Positions 27,965 through 37,063 of a stretch of 64,000 bases of DNA are shown piece by piece; within the stretch, counting starts at the first letter, position 1, and every line of letters begins with the position of its first letter. The notes under the pieces were generated by a model. It had not been told where the DNA came from, searched no databases, and saw nothing but the letters and a program-made list of their open reading frames with translations. Both the position numbers and the translations under genes were made by a program. Origin of the DNA: Shewanella sp. KX20019 (lineage in GTDB: Bacteria > Pseudomonadota > Gammaproteobacteria > Enterobacterales > Shewanellaceae); the NCBI RefSeq assembly GCF_016757755.1, contig NZ_CP068437.1, forward strand, positions 4,526,001 through 4,590,000, written 5' to 3'.

Positions 27965-27981
27965 GGCCTGCTTAGCAGGCC
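27965..27981 (-). terminator. Terminator after the second mshA
   Basis: GGCCTGC-TTA-GCAGGCC is a perfect 7-bp stem with A and T runs on both sides, so it can act in either direction. It lies 21 bases after the mshA copy 2 stop codon and separates the pilin genes from mshCDOPQ. Confidence 0.92.
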
Positions 27982-28002
27982 TTTTTTATAGCTAACTACT
28001 GA

Positions 28003-28521
28003 TTAACAATCGTTAGCGTCTGGAACATCGCTAAAGGTTGGGCTTGAAGTTCCATTAACTGCTTCAGAATATGTCAAAACGCAAGTCGTCGGTGCACCGG
28101 TTTGACGAATTGTGATAGTACCAGGAACAGCGTTCGTAGGCGTATCAGCCGTAGGAGTTCCAGCAGTTCTATCTGTAGTGCCATCAACAACCCAGTCTGC
28201 ACCTGTTAATGCAAATACAACATCAAGCGCTTCCTCAAAATCATCCTCTGTAGCCAGTAAGTAACCGTAAGCGACATTTACATCAGTACCAATACCTATA
28301 TTCACTGTAGCTGCATCTTGGCGCTCAACACTTGAGATTGCTGACTTTGAATACACTAGCGAGTTGCTGCCCTGAATAGCTGCTTTCATACCTTGAAGAG
28401 TTGATACGCGAGCATCACCCTGTAAATTAATAAATTTAGGCGCTGCGGTAACGGCTAAGATACCCAAAATAATAATAACTACCACTAATTCAATTAGCGT
28501 AAAACCGTTCTGTGTTTTCAT
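28003..28521 (-). CDS. mshA: MshA-type major pilin, copy 2
   Basis: A 172-residue type IV pilin. Leader M-K-T-Q-N-G is cut before F-T-L-I-E-L, giving Glu+5 and the hydrophobic helix V-V-V-I-I-I-L-G-I-L-A-V-T-A-A-P. Two cysteines near the C-terminus (T-T-C-V and final N-D-C) define the D-region loop. The first about 45 residues are nearly identical to copy 1 while the globular head is strongly diverged (V-E-R-Q-D versus E-T-L-E-T-D-D-W-D-D). It follows copy 1 by 27 bases and precedes the terminator at 27965. Confidence 0.9.
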   Translation of the reverse strand: MKTQNGFTLIELVVVIIILGILAVTAAPKFINLQGDARVSTLQGMKAAIQGSNSLVYSKSAISSVERQDAATVNIGIGTDVNVAYGYLLATEDDFEEALDVVFALTGADWVVDGTTDRTAGTPTADTPTNAVPGTITIRQTGAPTTCVLTYSEAVNGTSSPTFSDVPDANDC

Positions 28522-28548
28522 TTATTAAATCCAAATAGTCTATTTATT

Positions 28549-29079
28549 TTAACAATCTGTGGCAGCTGGCATCACTGAATATTCAGGTAACTCACCTTCA
28601 GCATCTGATTCAGTGTAAGTAAACCGACATGTTGCTGGTGCGTCCGCTTGCCAAATAGTAGCAACACCAGTATCTACAAAAATAGTCCAATCAGCATTGT
28701 TATCGGTATCGATTGTATTATCTGTTGCTGAAGTTCCAACATTAAATGTGACATCTAGAGCTATTTCTAATTCAGACTGAAGTCCCTGAAGGTAACCAAA
28801 GTTAGTTGCAACTGTTCCAACGCCGATATCAACGCCGTCAGCAGCATCATCATCCCAATCATCTGTTTCTAGTGTTTCTTTGCCATTGATCGCTGCTTTT
28901 GCAAACACCATAGAGTTTGCACTTTGAATCGAGCCTTTCATTCCTTGCAGAGTAGAAGCTCTGGCGTCACCTTGCAGGTTGATAAATTTAGGCGCTGCAG
29001 TGACTGCCAAGATACCCAAAATAATAATAACCACCACTAATTCAATTAGCGTAAAACCATTTTGCTTTTGCATATTCAT
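28549..29079 (-). CDS. mshA: MshA-type major pilin, copy 1
   Basis: A 176-residue type IV pilin, the probable main MSHA subunit. The prepilin site is Q-N-G/F-T-L-I-E-L. The head ends with a two-cysteine loop (A-T-C-R and T-D-C). Three in-frame ATGs lie close together; GAGG sits seven bases before ATG 29079 but directly against ATG 29085, so I choose 29079. Follows mshB by 73 bases. The acidic D-D-W-D-D-D segment is specific to this copy. Confidence 0.92.
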   Translation of the reverse strand: MNMQKQNGFTLIELVVVIIILGILAVTAAPKFINLQGDARASTLQGMKGSIQSANSMVFAKAAINGKETLETDDWDDDAADGVDIGVGTVATNFGYLQGLQSELEIALDVTFNVGTSATDNTIDTDNNADWTIFVDTGVATIWQADAPATCRFTYTESDAEGELPEYSVMPAATDC

Positions 29080-29152
29080 TTTCATACCTCTATAAAGCGA
29101 ATTACAGTTGACGATTAACTCTAATTATAAGCAATCATCAGCTGCAAAAAAA

Positions 29153-29761
29153 TTAGTTAATAAAGCTTTGAACCTGGCCGTTACCTGGGTTGTAAGTAAC
29201 ACCCTTGCTGTTCGGAGTCGCTGAAGTAAGTGGGCTGTCAGAAGGGACACCATTATTATCAGCTAATACTAATGACTCTACTAAGTGATAGACGCATAAA
29301 TCGACATTTGGAATATCATTTCCTTCTAAATCAATAACCGTTCCGCCGCCAGTATTTTCAACACTAACCGTATAACGCATTCCTCTAGCATCTTGAGTAC
29401 CAAGAACATTACGAGGTGCGTTTTGTAAAACGGTGTTGAACACTTCACTACAACGAGCAGTGTTCATACCAGTCGCAGAGTTTCCACCAGTACCCGTTGG
29501 GAAGCCAAAACGGTCATCGAGTTGAATACGTGCGCCAGCGAGCACCACATTATCAACATTACGACCATCAACTTCCCACTGTGAGCGCACAAAGCTCACT
29601 GCAGTTGCTAAGCCACCTGCAACGCCATCAACACTGGCATCCTTTGCATCTTCTGTTACATTCAAAAAACGTGGAATCGCTGTTGCTGCCAGCAAGCCCA
29701 AAATCACAATAACAATCACTAACTCTATAAGGGAAAAACCCTTTTGCTGCTGTCTAATCAT
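29153..29761 (-). CDS. mshB: MshB, MSHA pilin-like protein
   Basis: A 202-residue pilin. Leader M-I-R-Q-Q-Q-K-G precedes F-S-L-I-E-L-V-I-V-I-V-I-L-G. I choose ATG 29761 because GGGGA lies five bases ahead; an ATG four codons upstream has no site. MshB is longer in its head than MshA and has two cysteines (A-R-C-S, D-L-C-V). It precedes the two mshA genes, as in Vibrio clusters. Confidence 0.9.
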   Translation of the reverse strand: MIRQQQKGFSLIELVIVIVILGLLAATAIPRFLNVTEDAKDASVDGVAGGLATAVSFVRSQWEVDGRNVDNVVLAGARIQLDDRFGFPTGTGGNSATGMNTARCSEVFNTVLQNAPRNVLGTQDARGMRYTVSVENTGGGTVIDLEGNDIPNVDLCVYHLVESLVLADNNGVPSDSPLTSATPNSKGVTYNPGNGQVQSFIN

Positions 29762-29827
29762 TTTAATCCCCATCTGGTTATAAGTTTATTCTATCAGTTT
29801 GTTAAAAATTGAAAACAGATAATTTCA

Positions 29828-30340
29828 CTATTTACCTAAGCCCGTCAAAAATATGACTCGCCCAGAACTTGTTTGGTAGCTAATACTTCCGCCTTCCTCG
29901 CCAATATACCGACACGCACCTGTATTCGAGTTGAACTTAGTGACAACTTGCTTGGCGTAACTTAAGCCCAACAACTCACCTATTAGTTCACGACAGCCAG
30001 CAACAGATGTTTCATCCGGTATTGGCCAGCCCCCGGTAGCCATCGAAACATAGCTTATGGTTTCTGCGCTATCAGTTAAATCACTACGCCAATCCAGTTG
30101 CAATCGCTCAGGTTTACCTTGGATCTGCCACTGGGAGCGAATAACCCCCAATACATTAAGTAACCGATTATGCTCGACTTGAATACTCCGTTGGCCAACT
30201 TGATTTACGCCACCAAAGTAACCAAACGCTAAGTAAGATAATACTAACAACAGTATTACTAGCGCAAAGACCCTCTTAAAAAGGGTCAGTAGTTCACTAT
30301 CTGCCTTCTGTTGACTAAGCACTAGCCACACTCTGTTCAA
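29828..30340 (-). CDS. mshF: MshF, MSHA biogenesis protein
   Basis: A 170-residue protein with one membrane helix (about 24-42) and a periplasmic part holding two cysteines (A-G-C-R, G-A-C-R). It is pilin-like in size but has no prepilin cleavage site. The only start in frame with good coverage is TTG 30340, three bases after the mshG stop region and with GGAAA upstream. The ATG seen at 30344 is out of frame. Identification rests on position between mshG and mshB and on its layout. Confidence 0.82.
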   Translation of the reverse strand: MNRVWLVLSQQKADSELLTLFKRVFALVILLLVLSYLAFGYFGGVNQVGQRSIQVEHNRLLNVLGVIRSQWQIQGKPERLQLDWRSDLTDSAETISYVSMATGGWPIPDETSVAGCRELIGELLGLSYAKQVVTKFNSNTGACRYIGEEGGSISYQTSSGRVIFLTGLGK

Positions 30341-30343
30341 GCA

Positions 30344-31564
30344 TCAGTTTCCGCCCTTAACGACACTCAACATGTCCCACATAGGCAGGTAAATACCTAA
30401 CGCTAGCACCAGAACGATACAAGCAACAAAACCGATTAATATCGGTTCTAGTTTAGCGGTTAGGTTTTTAAGATCGTAATCGACTTCGCCTTCGTAAAAA
30501 TCTGCCGCATCGTTGAGTAGCTGATCAATTTGCCCCGTCTCCTCACCAACTGCAACCATCTGTAGCACCAATGGGGTAAATAGCTGGCTACTATTGTGTA
30601 CTCTTAACATGGAGTCACCGGATTCGATACCGCGGCGCATAGCCACAATACGGTCATGCATGTAAGCGTTGTCCACCGCATCCGCCACTAGGCTTAGGGC
30701 TTGCGTCATAGGCACGCCTGCACTCAGCATCATCGAAAAGCTACGGCAATAGCGAGAAAGCGTTGAACGCTCAATAATACTGCCCACCGCAGGAATATTG
30801 AGTTTCCAGCGGTCCCATTGTCGTTCACCTTTGTCAGTGCTGTGCCAGTAACGAATCCCCCCAAAAGATGCAATTAAAATCACGATCATCACTGCCCAAT
30901 AATTGACAAAAAGGCTCGATGTATTGATAAGCAACTTGGTTGCCCAAGGCAGATCGGCGCCAAAACGTGAGAACATTTCCGCAAACTTTGGGATCACCAT
31001 AATATTGAGGATCACCATCGCGATAGCGATAGCGATAAGTACGAATATTGGATAGCGCATGGCCGCTTTAATCCGCCGCCGCGTCTCCTGCTCGCGCTCT
31101 ATATAGCCAGATAGCTGAATAAATGCATCTTCTAATTTACCGGTGTTTTCACCCACATGGATCATCGATATAAACAGTGCATCAAATACATCAGGGTGTT
31201 GGTTCATCGCTGATGAAAGCGGCCTGCCAGAGGTGAGCTGCTCTGATATATCGTTTAGTGCATCTTTCATACGCTGTGAATGGGTAGTCTCAGAAAGACC
31301 CGCTATCGCGCGTAACATTGGAATACCAGAGCGTGTTAATGAATACATTTGCCGGGTAAAAATTTGTAATTCATCAAGTGCTACCTTGCCTCTAAATAGC
31401 GACTTAAGATTAAACTCCTTCACCTCTTTTGCAGGAGAAAGCTCAAGTGGGATCACGCCGCGAGACATCAGTTGATCAGCCGCAGCGCTTTCTGAACTAG
31501 CATCTAACTGCCCAGTAACTTGCTCTCCTTGCGCACTGCGTCCGCGATACTGATAGCTAGGCAT
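30344..31564 (-). CDS. mshG: MshG, inner-membrane platform protein (GspF/PilC family)
   Basis: A 406-residue type II secretion F-domain protein. Two F domains alternate with three membrane segments (about 167-190, 218-238 and 373-395). Typical motifs are L-L-R-A-I-A-G-L-S-E in the first domain, E-N-T-G-K-L-E-D-A-F, and G-E-E-T-G-Q-I in the second. It couples the MshE motor to pilin insertion. Its ATG shares one base with the mshE stop region, so the genes are tightly coupled. Confidence 0.96.
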   Translation of the reverse strand: MPSYQYRGRSAQGEQVTGQLDASSESAAADQLMSRGVIPLELSPAKEVKEFNLKSLFRGKVALDELQIFTRQMYSLTRSGIPMLRAIAGLSETTHSQRMKDALNDISEQLTSGRPLSSAMNQHPDVFDALFISMIHVGENTGKLEDAFIQLSGYIEREQETRRRIKAAMRYPIFVLIAIAIAMVILNIMVIPKFAEMFSRFGADLPWATKLLINTSSLFVNYWAVMIVILIASFGGIRYWHSTDKGERQWDRWKLNIPAVGSIIERSTLSRYCRSFSMMLSAGVPMTQALSLVADAVDNAYMHDRIVAMRRGIESGDSMLRVHNSSQLFTPLVLQMVAVGEETGQIDQLLNDAADFYEGEVDYDLKNLTAKLEPILIGFVACIVLVLALGIYLPMWDMLSVVKGGN

Positions 31565-33300
31565 TATGAGCCCTCACCAACATTAAGCGTGTCATCGCTG
31601 ACATCTTCAACCAGCTTGGCCACCTCTTCGATAGTCGTCATACCTTGCGCTAAATACGCTAAGGCAGAATCTGCTAACGGGGTAAAGTTAGGGCTACTGT
31701 AAGCTGCGCGAGTAAACTCCTGCGGATTACCTGAACGCATCGCTTCAACCATAGGTTCATCTAACTCTAGGATCTCAAACACGCCGATACGGCCGCGATA
31801 ACCACTACCGTTGCAACTTTGACAGCCTGTTCCTGCTCTAAATGTCGCCTTTGAGATATCAATTTTACTGACGGTTGTAAGCCATACCTTATCCTGCGCA
31901 GTTAACGTATAAGGGCTGGCGCAGTTTTGACAGACCCGGCGCACCAACCGCTGGGCGATAATCACTCTTAAGGCACTTGCGACTAAGTAAGCCGCAGCGC
32001 CCATGTCTAACAGTCGTAACGCACTGGTTACCGCATCGTTGGTATGCAGTGTTGAAAGTACAAAGTGACCCGTTAAGGCACCACGTAGACCAATCTCAAC
32101 CGTCTCTTGGTCTCGCATCTCACCCACCATGATTATATCGGGATCTTGACGCAAGGTAGTTCGTAGCACATTAGAAAAGTCGAGGCCAATCTTGTGATTA
32201 ACTTGCACCTGATTTATACGCGGTAGTTGGTACTCGACAGGATCTTCGACGGTGATAATTTTTCTGTCAGCTGTATTGAGCTCACTAAGCACACCATACA
32301 AGGTGGTGGTTTTACCGCTACCCGTTGGCCCAGTGACTAGAAGCATCCCGTGAGGACGCTTAATTTGCCGACGAATACGTGCCAGCATTTCAGCTGGCAT
32401 ACCCGTTTCGTTCAGGGTCAGTAAGCCGGCAGACTGATCAAGCAGACGCATTACCACCGACTCACCATGGTAAATAGGCATAGTCGACATACGCACATCG
32501 ATCTTATGACCCTTGATCTCCATATGAAAACGACCATCCTGTGGCAAACGCTTTTCAGATATATCGAGTCCTGCCATCAGTTTCAAACGCAACACCAAGG
32601 CTGCGGCGATATTCACTTCGGGGAGTATATTTTCATGCAGTTGACCATCAATACGCTGGCGGATCCGTAATGCATTCTCACCAGGTTCGATATGGATATC
32701 TGATGCTCGCATCTGCACTGCATCTTCAAATATTGACTGCAATAACTTGACCACGGTGGTTTCATTGTCACCGTCACCGTCAGTTAAGCTTGCGAGATCG
32801 AACAGCTCGTCAGCCGCATACTCCTCCTCTAACTTACCGGCTATTTCCGCGATCTCGTCAGTACGACGATAAAGATTATCAAAAGCATCAAGCAGTTGAT
32901 TTTCAGTCACTACCGCGATGCTAATACGTTTAGGAACAAGCAGCCCCTCTAGCGTATCCATTGCCTGTAGATCGGCTGGATCGCTCATAGCCACTAAGAC
33001 CGAATCACCATTATCTTCAACCACTAGGGCACGATAACGTCGGGCCTGTACCTCAGGCAGAAGTCCGACAACCTTTGATGCAATTGCACGTTTACTGATA
33101 TCTAAAAAAGGGATATTGAGCTGCTGGGACAAGAACTTGAGCAACTGCTCTTCTGTGATCGATGAAAGATCGATTAACGTACGTCCAAGCTTTTTGCCGC
33201 TATTACGCTGCTCACTCAGCGCCTGGCCGAGCTGGTCATCGGTAATAATGTGCTCTTGAACGAGAAGATCACCTAAACGCATTTTTAACTTAGGTTTCAC
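31564..33300 (-). CDS. mshE: MshE, pilus extension ATPase with c-di-GMP-binding N-domain
   Basis: A 578-residue GspE/PilB-family ATPase powering MSHA extension. The N-terminal domain carries two MshEN-type motifs, residues 8-31 (R-L-G-D-L-L, then A-L-x-x-Q) and 37-60 (K-L-G-R-T-L, then F-L-x-x-Q), the known c-di-GMP site of MshE. Walker A is G-P-T-G-S-G-K-T-T, followed by the Asp box, Walker B (I-M-V-G-E-M-R-D) and the tetracysteine zinc site C-x-x-C (C-Q-N-C and C-Q-S-C). Start GTG 33300 overlaps the mshN stop by four bases. The next in-frame ATG (33282) would shorten the first motif's lead but keep it. Confidence 0.97.
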   Translation of the reverse strand: MKPKLKMRLGDLLVQEHIITDDQLGQALSEQRNSGKKLGRTLIDLSSITEEQLLKFLSQQLNIPFLDISKRAIASKVVGLLPEVQARRYRALVVEDNGDSVLVAMSDPADLQAMDTLEGLLVPKRISIAVVTENQLLDAFDNLYRRTDEIAEIAGKLEEEYAADELFDLASLTDGDGDNETTVVKLLQSIFEDAVQMRASDIHIEPGENALRIRQRIDGQLHENILPEVNIAAALVLRLKLMAGLDISEKRLPQDGRFHMEIKGHKIDVRMSTMPIYHGESVVMRLLDQSAGLLTLNETGMPAEMLARIRRQIKRPHGMLLVTGPTGSGKTTTLYGVLSELNTADRKIITVEDPVEYQLPRINQVQVNHKIGLDFSNVLRTTLRQDPDIIMVGEMRDQETVEIGLRGALTGHFVLSTLHTNDAVTSALRLLDMGAAAYLVASALRVIIAQRLVRRVCQNCASPYTLTAQDKVWLTTVSKIDISKATFRAGTGCQSCNGSGYRGRIGVFEILELDEPMVEAMRSGNPQEFTRAAYSSPNFTPLADSALAYLAQGMTTIEEVAKLVEDVSDDTLNVGEGS

Positions 33301-34472
33301 TGGAATGCTCCTAACTGCACCAATCGATTATCAACATAGGCTTGCGCTTGAGAAGAGAGATTCCCTTGTGCCAAAGCTTGCTTGTAGGCATTTTTGGCCT
33401 CTGTATAGTTTTTCTGAGCATCGAGTGCATAACCGAGCCCCATCCACCATCGCCCCTGGCTAGGCTCATTTTTGGCGAGTTGTCTAAAGCTTTGCTCCGC
33501 AACGGCAAAGTCTTGCTCTTTTTGTGCTAAATCACTTTGTTGATGCCACTTTTTTAAAGCCAATACACTCGTGTCGGGAATTAGCGCCAAGCTGGCCAAC
33601 GCTTGCTGGTTCTGCCCTGCCGCCTGCTGTACACGCGCTAATAGCAGTGAATACTCATACTCTTCAGGGAATAAGAGTTGCCCTTGCTTTAATAGTTGAG
33701 CTGATTCTGACAACTTGTTTTGCCCATAATAAAGCGCTGCAGCCTGCTTTCTGGCTTGATGTAGAGCGGGGTTATAAGACAAAGCAGCCTTATAGTAAGT
33801 GAGTGCATCGCTATGCAGCCCCTGCTGCTGCGCATCATTTGCCAATATCATCTGCTTCTGTGCCAACTGCGCGGGAGTTAACTTGACCTCTTTTATCGCC
33901 ATATTACTGCCGCTATAAGAAGCTCTAGTCGCCCGCTTCGTCGCTTCAATACTCATTGAGCCAGCGCCTTTGCTAACCGGCGAACTAGCAGGGTTTTTAG
34001 TGGCGGTCACTGTGTTCACATCAATGTTAGTTTGGCTACTAGCGAGCGCACTGTCAGCAGGGCCTGTGGTACTTTCGTCAGTCAGGCCTTCAGCTAACAC
34101 TTGCACAGGGCTAACCGCTTGCGGCGTCAATTCAGGTGGTGCGGATTGCTCATCATTACTGATACTGACGGCACTGGTCACTGCAGTCTCGCCTATTACC
34201 ACTGGCTCTGTTAGTTGATCAGCAATCTGCTTACTTGGCACTTTACTTTGCTGAGCCGCTACCGCATCATCTTTGGCGCTTAGATTGCCGAGCTCAATAA
34301 CAAAAAAGACAATCAAACCACCAATCAGCAATGACAGCAAACTGGTCACGACGATAGGTAGCTTAGATTGACGCTGAGGTAACAGCGTACTTTGTGGCTT
34401 TGCCATTCTCTCGATGCCGTGAGGTTGTTGTCGCTTGTCTAAATCTTTGAGCATTTTATTGATTACGCTCAT
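33297..34472 (-). CDS. mshN: MshN, TPR-containing MSHA biogenesis protein
   Basis: A 391-residue bitopic protein. N-terminus M-S-V-I-N-K-M-L-K-D-L-D-K-R is typical of MshN. A membrane helix lies at about 39-61, then a Ser/Thr/Pro-rich linker and a C-terminal set of tetratricopeptide-like repeats (Y-Y-K-A-A-L-S-Y-N-P, A-Y-K-Q-A-L-A-Q). It probably scaffolds the assembly complex in the periplasm. ATG 34472 overlaps mshM by four bases. Confidence 0.92.
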   Translation of the reverse strand: MSVINKMLKDLDKRQQPHGIERMAKPQSTLLPQRQSKLPIVVTSLLSLLIGGLIVFFVIELGNLSAKDDAVAAQQSKVPSKQIADQLTEPVVIGETAVTSAVSISNDEQSAPPELTPQAVSPVQVLAEGLTDESTTGPADSALASSQTNIDVNTVTATKNPASSPVSKGAGSMSIEATKRATRASYSGSNMAIKEVKLTPAQLAQKQMILANDAQQQGLHSDALTYYKAALSYNPALHQARKQAAALYYGQNKLSESAQLLKQGQLLFPEEYEYSLLLARVQQAAGQNQQALASLALIPDTSVLALKKWHQQSDLAQKEQDFAVAEQSFRQLAKNEPSQGRWWMGLGYALDAQKNYTEAKNAYKQALAQGNLSSQAQAYVDNRLVQLGAFQ

Positions 34473-35377
34473 ACAACACCTCCTTTAAGCCAATATAGAG
34501 CCGCTAACACCGTGCTCGTTAATACAGCTGCAGCCAATGCCCAACCCGCTAATGATTGCTTCTGAGCGGATGCATCTTCAGTATCAGCAATAGCGGCATC
34601 AACATGATGCTTTGAAATTTTTATCACCCCTTCACCAAAACAAACCAGTAGCGCTTTATGAGACAAAATATTGATCAAACGTGGGATCCCTCGCGCCGCT
34701 TTCGCGATACGCTTAGCATTGAAGTCTGTAAACAATGCCTCATCTTTACTTCCTGCCACTTTTAATCGATGTTGAATATAAGCGGAGGACTCATTTAATG
34801 TGAGGGAGCGAAGACAGTAACTGAAGGTAATTCGTTGCCTAAGCTGCCTGAATTTGCTCATGGCAAGACGTTCATCTAACTCTGGCTGAGCAAATAACAC
34901 CACTTGCAATAGTTTTCGACTCTCTGTTTCTAGGTTAGTAAATAACCGTAATGCCTCTAAACTATCATCAGGTAGTGCTTGGGCTTCATCCAGTACTAAA
35001 ATAATTGAGTGGCCATGCGCACTTAGCGCCATTAACTGTTGCTGAATTAAGCCGGTGAGCTGCTGCTGCCCCATCTGGCTAGAGTGCTTAAGTCCAAGTT
35101 CCATCGCTACTGCCCACCGAAGTTCGGCGGGGGTAAGATACGGGTTAGGCAAATAAGCACAGTGAAAACGCTCTGGCAGCTCATTAATGAGCTTTCGACA
35201 AATCAAGGTTTTTCCAGTACCAACTTCGCCGGTAACCTTGATAAAACCTTCACCTGTCTGTAACGCCGTTTGCAGCACTTGCAGGGCTTCCACGTGCGGT
35301 GCTAAGCCAAAAAAGAACTCTGTGTTCGGTGTCAGTGAAAACGGTGTTTCAGTTAACCGAAAGTGCTGCAGATACAA
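34469..35377 (-). CDS. mshM: MshM, ExeA-like AAA ATPase
   Basis: A 302-residue ATPase of the ExeA/GspA group. Walker A is G-E-V-G-T-G-K-T at 50-57, Walker B I-L-V-L-D-E-A-Q near 130, and a C-terminal membrane helix at about 278-297. ExeA-type proteins help secretins assemble in the envelope. Start is TTG 35377, supported by a strong AGGAGG seven bases ahead and by homology of Y-L-x-x-F-x-L-T-x-x-P-F at the N-terminus. It lies two bases after the mshL stop. Confidence 0.94.
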   Translation of the reverse strand: MYLQHFRLTETPFSLTPNTEFFFGLAPHVEALQVLQTALQTGEGFIKVTGEVGTGKTLICRKLINELPERFHCAYLPNPYLTPAELRWAVAMELGLKHSSQMGQQQLTGLIQQQLMALSAHGHSIILVLDEAQALPDDSLEALRLFTNLETESRKLLQVVLFAQPELDERLAMSKFRQLRQRITFSYCLRSLTLNESSAYIQHRLKVAGSKDEALFTDFNAKRIAKAARGIPRLINILSHKALLVCFGEGVIKISKHHVDAAIADTEDASAQKQSLAGWALAAAVLTSTVLAALYWLKGGVV

Positions 35378-35379
35378 AC

Positions 35380-37059
35380 CTACTCCTCCTCAGGATACCA
35401 ACGGTCGAGTAGGTCTTGCGAGCGCTTAAGCTCGCTCTCCCAGGTATCAGCACCAACAACGATAGGTTTCAAGAGGATAACCAATTCAGTCTTTACGGTG
35501 GAGTTAGCGCGGTTAGTAAATGCCTCACCAATAAATGGAATATCCCCAAGTAACGGTACCTTAGAAACCAGCTCAATGTTCTCACTCTTCATCAAGCCAC
35601 CGATGACGACGACATCGCCACTTGCAGCTCGGATGACAGTATCGGACTCACGGATCTCACTTTGCGCCAATGGGAGCTCCAGGGTGCTATCGGAGATCTT
35701 AATCGTTTTAGTCTGCTCTTTAATATTAATGACCGATGGGTGGATATGTAATAGCACATTCCCTTCTGCATCGATTTGCGGAGTAACATCGAGTGCAATG
35801 CCTGAGAAAAATGGCGTAAGCTCAACTTCAGGGCTAGTGACAGGTGTGGTGCCAGCAATCGTCGTCGAAGAAACATCGGTGACAAAGTATTCGTCGGTAC
35901 CCACTTTAATCACGGCTTTTTGATTATTTGACGCGGTAACACGTGGGCTCGATAGCACGTCAACATCACCTTGCGTATCAAGTAAGCTAATCATGGTGCT
36001 AAAATCAGAGCCTTTAAGCTGAATAGAGGTAACCCCACCGAGTGCACCAGTGATAGGATCCGTTAAGCCGGTTGATGGACTGGTCCCAAAGGTAATATCT
36101 GTACTACCTGCATGACCCAATACACTTTCCCAGTGGATCCCTTGCTGGTAACCATCAGACAGTGTCACTTCAAGTACTTTTGCTTCGATAATAACTTGGC
36201 GCTGCAAGTGACTTTCAGCCGTTTTGATAAAATTACGCACTTGTCTTATTTCATTAGGATAGGCACGAACGGTGACGAGTCCAGCCTGTGGGCTAATGAC
36301 CACCTGACGACCGCCGCCACTTTCACCCACTATCGAGACCAATGTTTCTTTTAACTCGCCCCAAAAATCAGATTTAGTTTTTGAGCGGATAAAAGTACCG
36401 TTGGTTTGTTCGCTGCTACTGTTGCTAGAATTTGAATCACTATTGGAACTGTTACTCGAATTATTATTGCCGCTATTGCTGTTATTGCTGTTATTGCTGC
36501 CACTGGAGCTGTTGTTATCATCAGAAATACGCCCAGAATTAACTGAGGTCAACGACAATCCTTGACGCTCCATATAGAGGTAGTTGAGTGAAAAGGTTTC
36601 GGTACGCATACCGGCAGGGTAAATACGTAAAATCCGTCCCTCTCGACTCACTTCATAACCGTAAATATCTTCAACAACCTGCAAAGTTTCGTTAAGGGTA
36701 ACCCCTTTTAATGAAAGAGAAATCAGTCCAGAGACATCGGGATGCACTGCCACACTTAATGGTGTGCCCTGCACTAGGCTGGGGAAAAATATTTTCGCAT
36801 CGACTTCATGGGCAGACACGTCAAAACGACGCTCAGCTCTTTTAGCTGGCGTAAAGCCAGCCAGTAAACTGTCTGATGCGAGCTCTCTTTGCACATCTTC
36901 AGGTAACACTGCAGGCGGTGGCGCTAAAGTGGCCGTGCCAGCAGTAGTGATGGACTCAGCCAAAGCTTGTTTTGACTCTACTGGGTTCGGCCGGTCAACA
37001 GTTTGGCAAGCCACTAATAGCAATGTCAGTAAAGGGGTTATATATCGTGTTGAGCGCAT
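35380..37059 (-). CDS. mshL: MshL, MSHA secretin (outer-membrane pore)
   Basis: A 559-residue secretin lipoprotein. Lipobox L-L-V-A-C with Cys18; Gln follows. N0/STN-like domain at about 80-150, an Asn/Ser-rich linker of roughly 40 residues (about 178-218), then N1-like and the secretin core with V-P-L-L-G-D-I-P-F-I-G near residue 505. It forms the pore for the pilus fibre. ATG 37059. The low-complexity linker is unusually long and is encoded by triplet-like DNA repeats (about 36411-36524). Confidence 0.95.
   Translation of the reverse strand: MRSTRYITPLLTLLLVACQTVDRPNPVESKQALAESITTAGTATLAPPPAVLPEDVQRELASDSLLAGFTPAKRAERRFDVSAHEVDAKIFFPSLVQGTPLSVAVHPDVSGLISLSLKGVTLNETLQVVEDIYGYEVSREGRILRIYPAGMRTETFSLNYLYMERQGLSLTSVNSGRISDDNNSSSGSNNSNNSNSGNNNSSNSSNSDSNSSNSSSEQTNGTFIRSKTKSDFWGELKETLVSIVGESGGGRQVVISPQAGLVTVRAYPNEIRQVRNFIKTAESHLQRQVIIEAKVLEVTLSDGYQQGIHWESVLGHAGSTDITFGTSPSTGLTDPITGALGGVTSIQLKGSDFSTMISLLDTQGDVDVLSSPRVTASNNQKAVIKVGTDEYFVTDVSSTTIAGTTPVTSPEVELTPFFSGIALDVTPQIDAEGNVLLHIHPSVINIKEQTKTIKISDSTLELPLAQSEIRESDTVIRAASGDVVVIGGLMKSENIELVSKVPLLGDIPFIGEAFTNRANSTVKTELVILLKPIVVGADTWESELKRSQDLLDRWYPEEE
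36411..36524. repeat. Asn/Ser-rich triplet-type repeat inside mshL
   Basis: The DNA repeats imperfect ATTGCTGTT and ATTACTG-like triplet strings, encoding about 38 residues that are almost all Asn, Ser, Asp or Gly. Such DNA can change length in whole codons by slippage. Confidence 0.75.
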
Positions 37060-37063
37060 CTGT

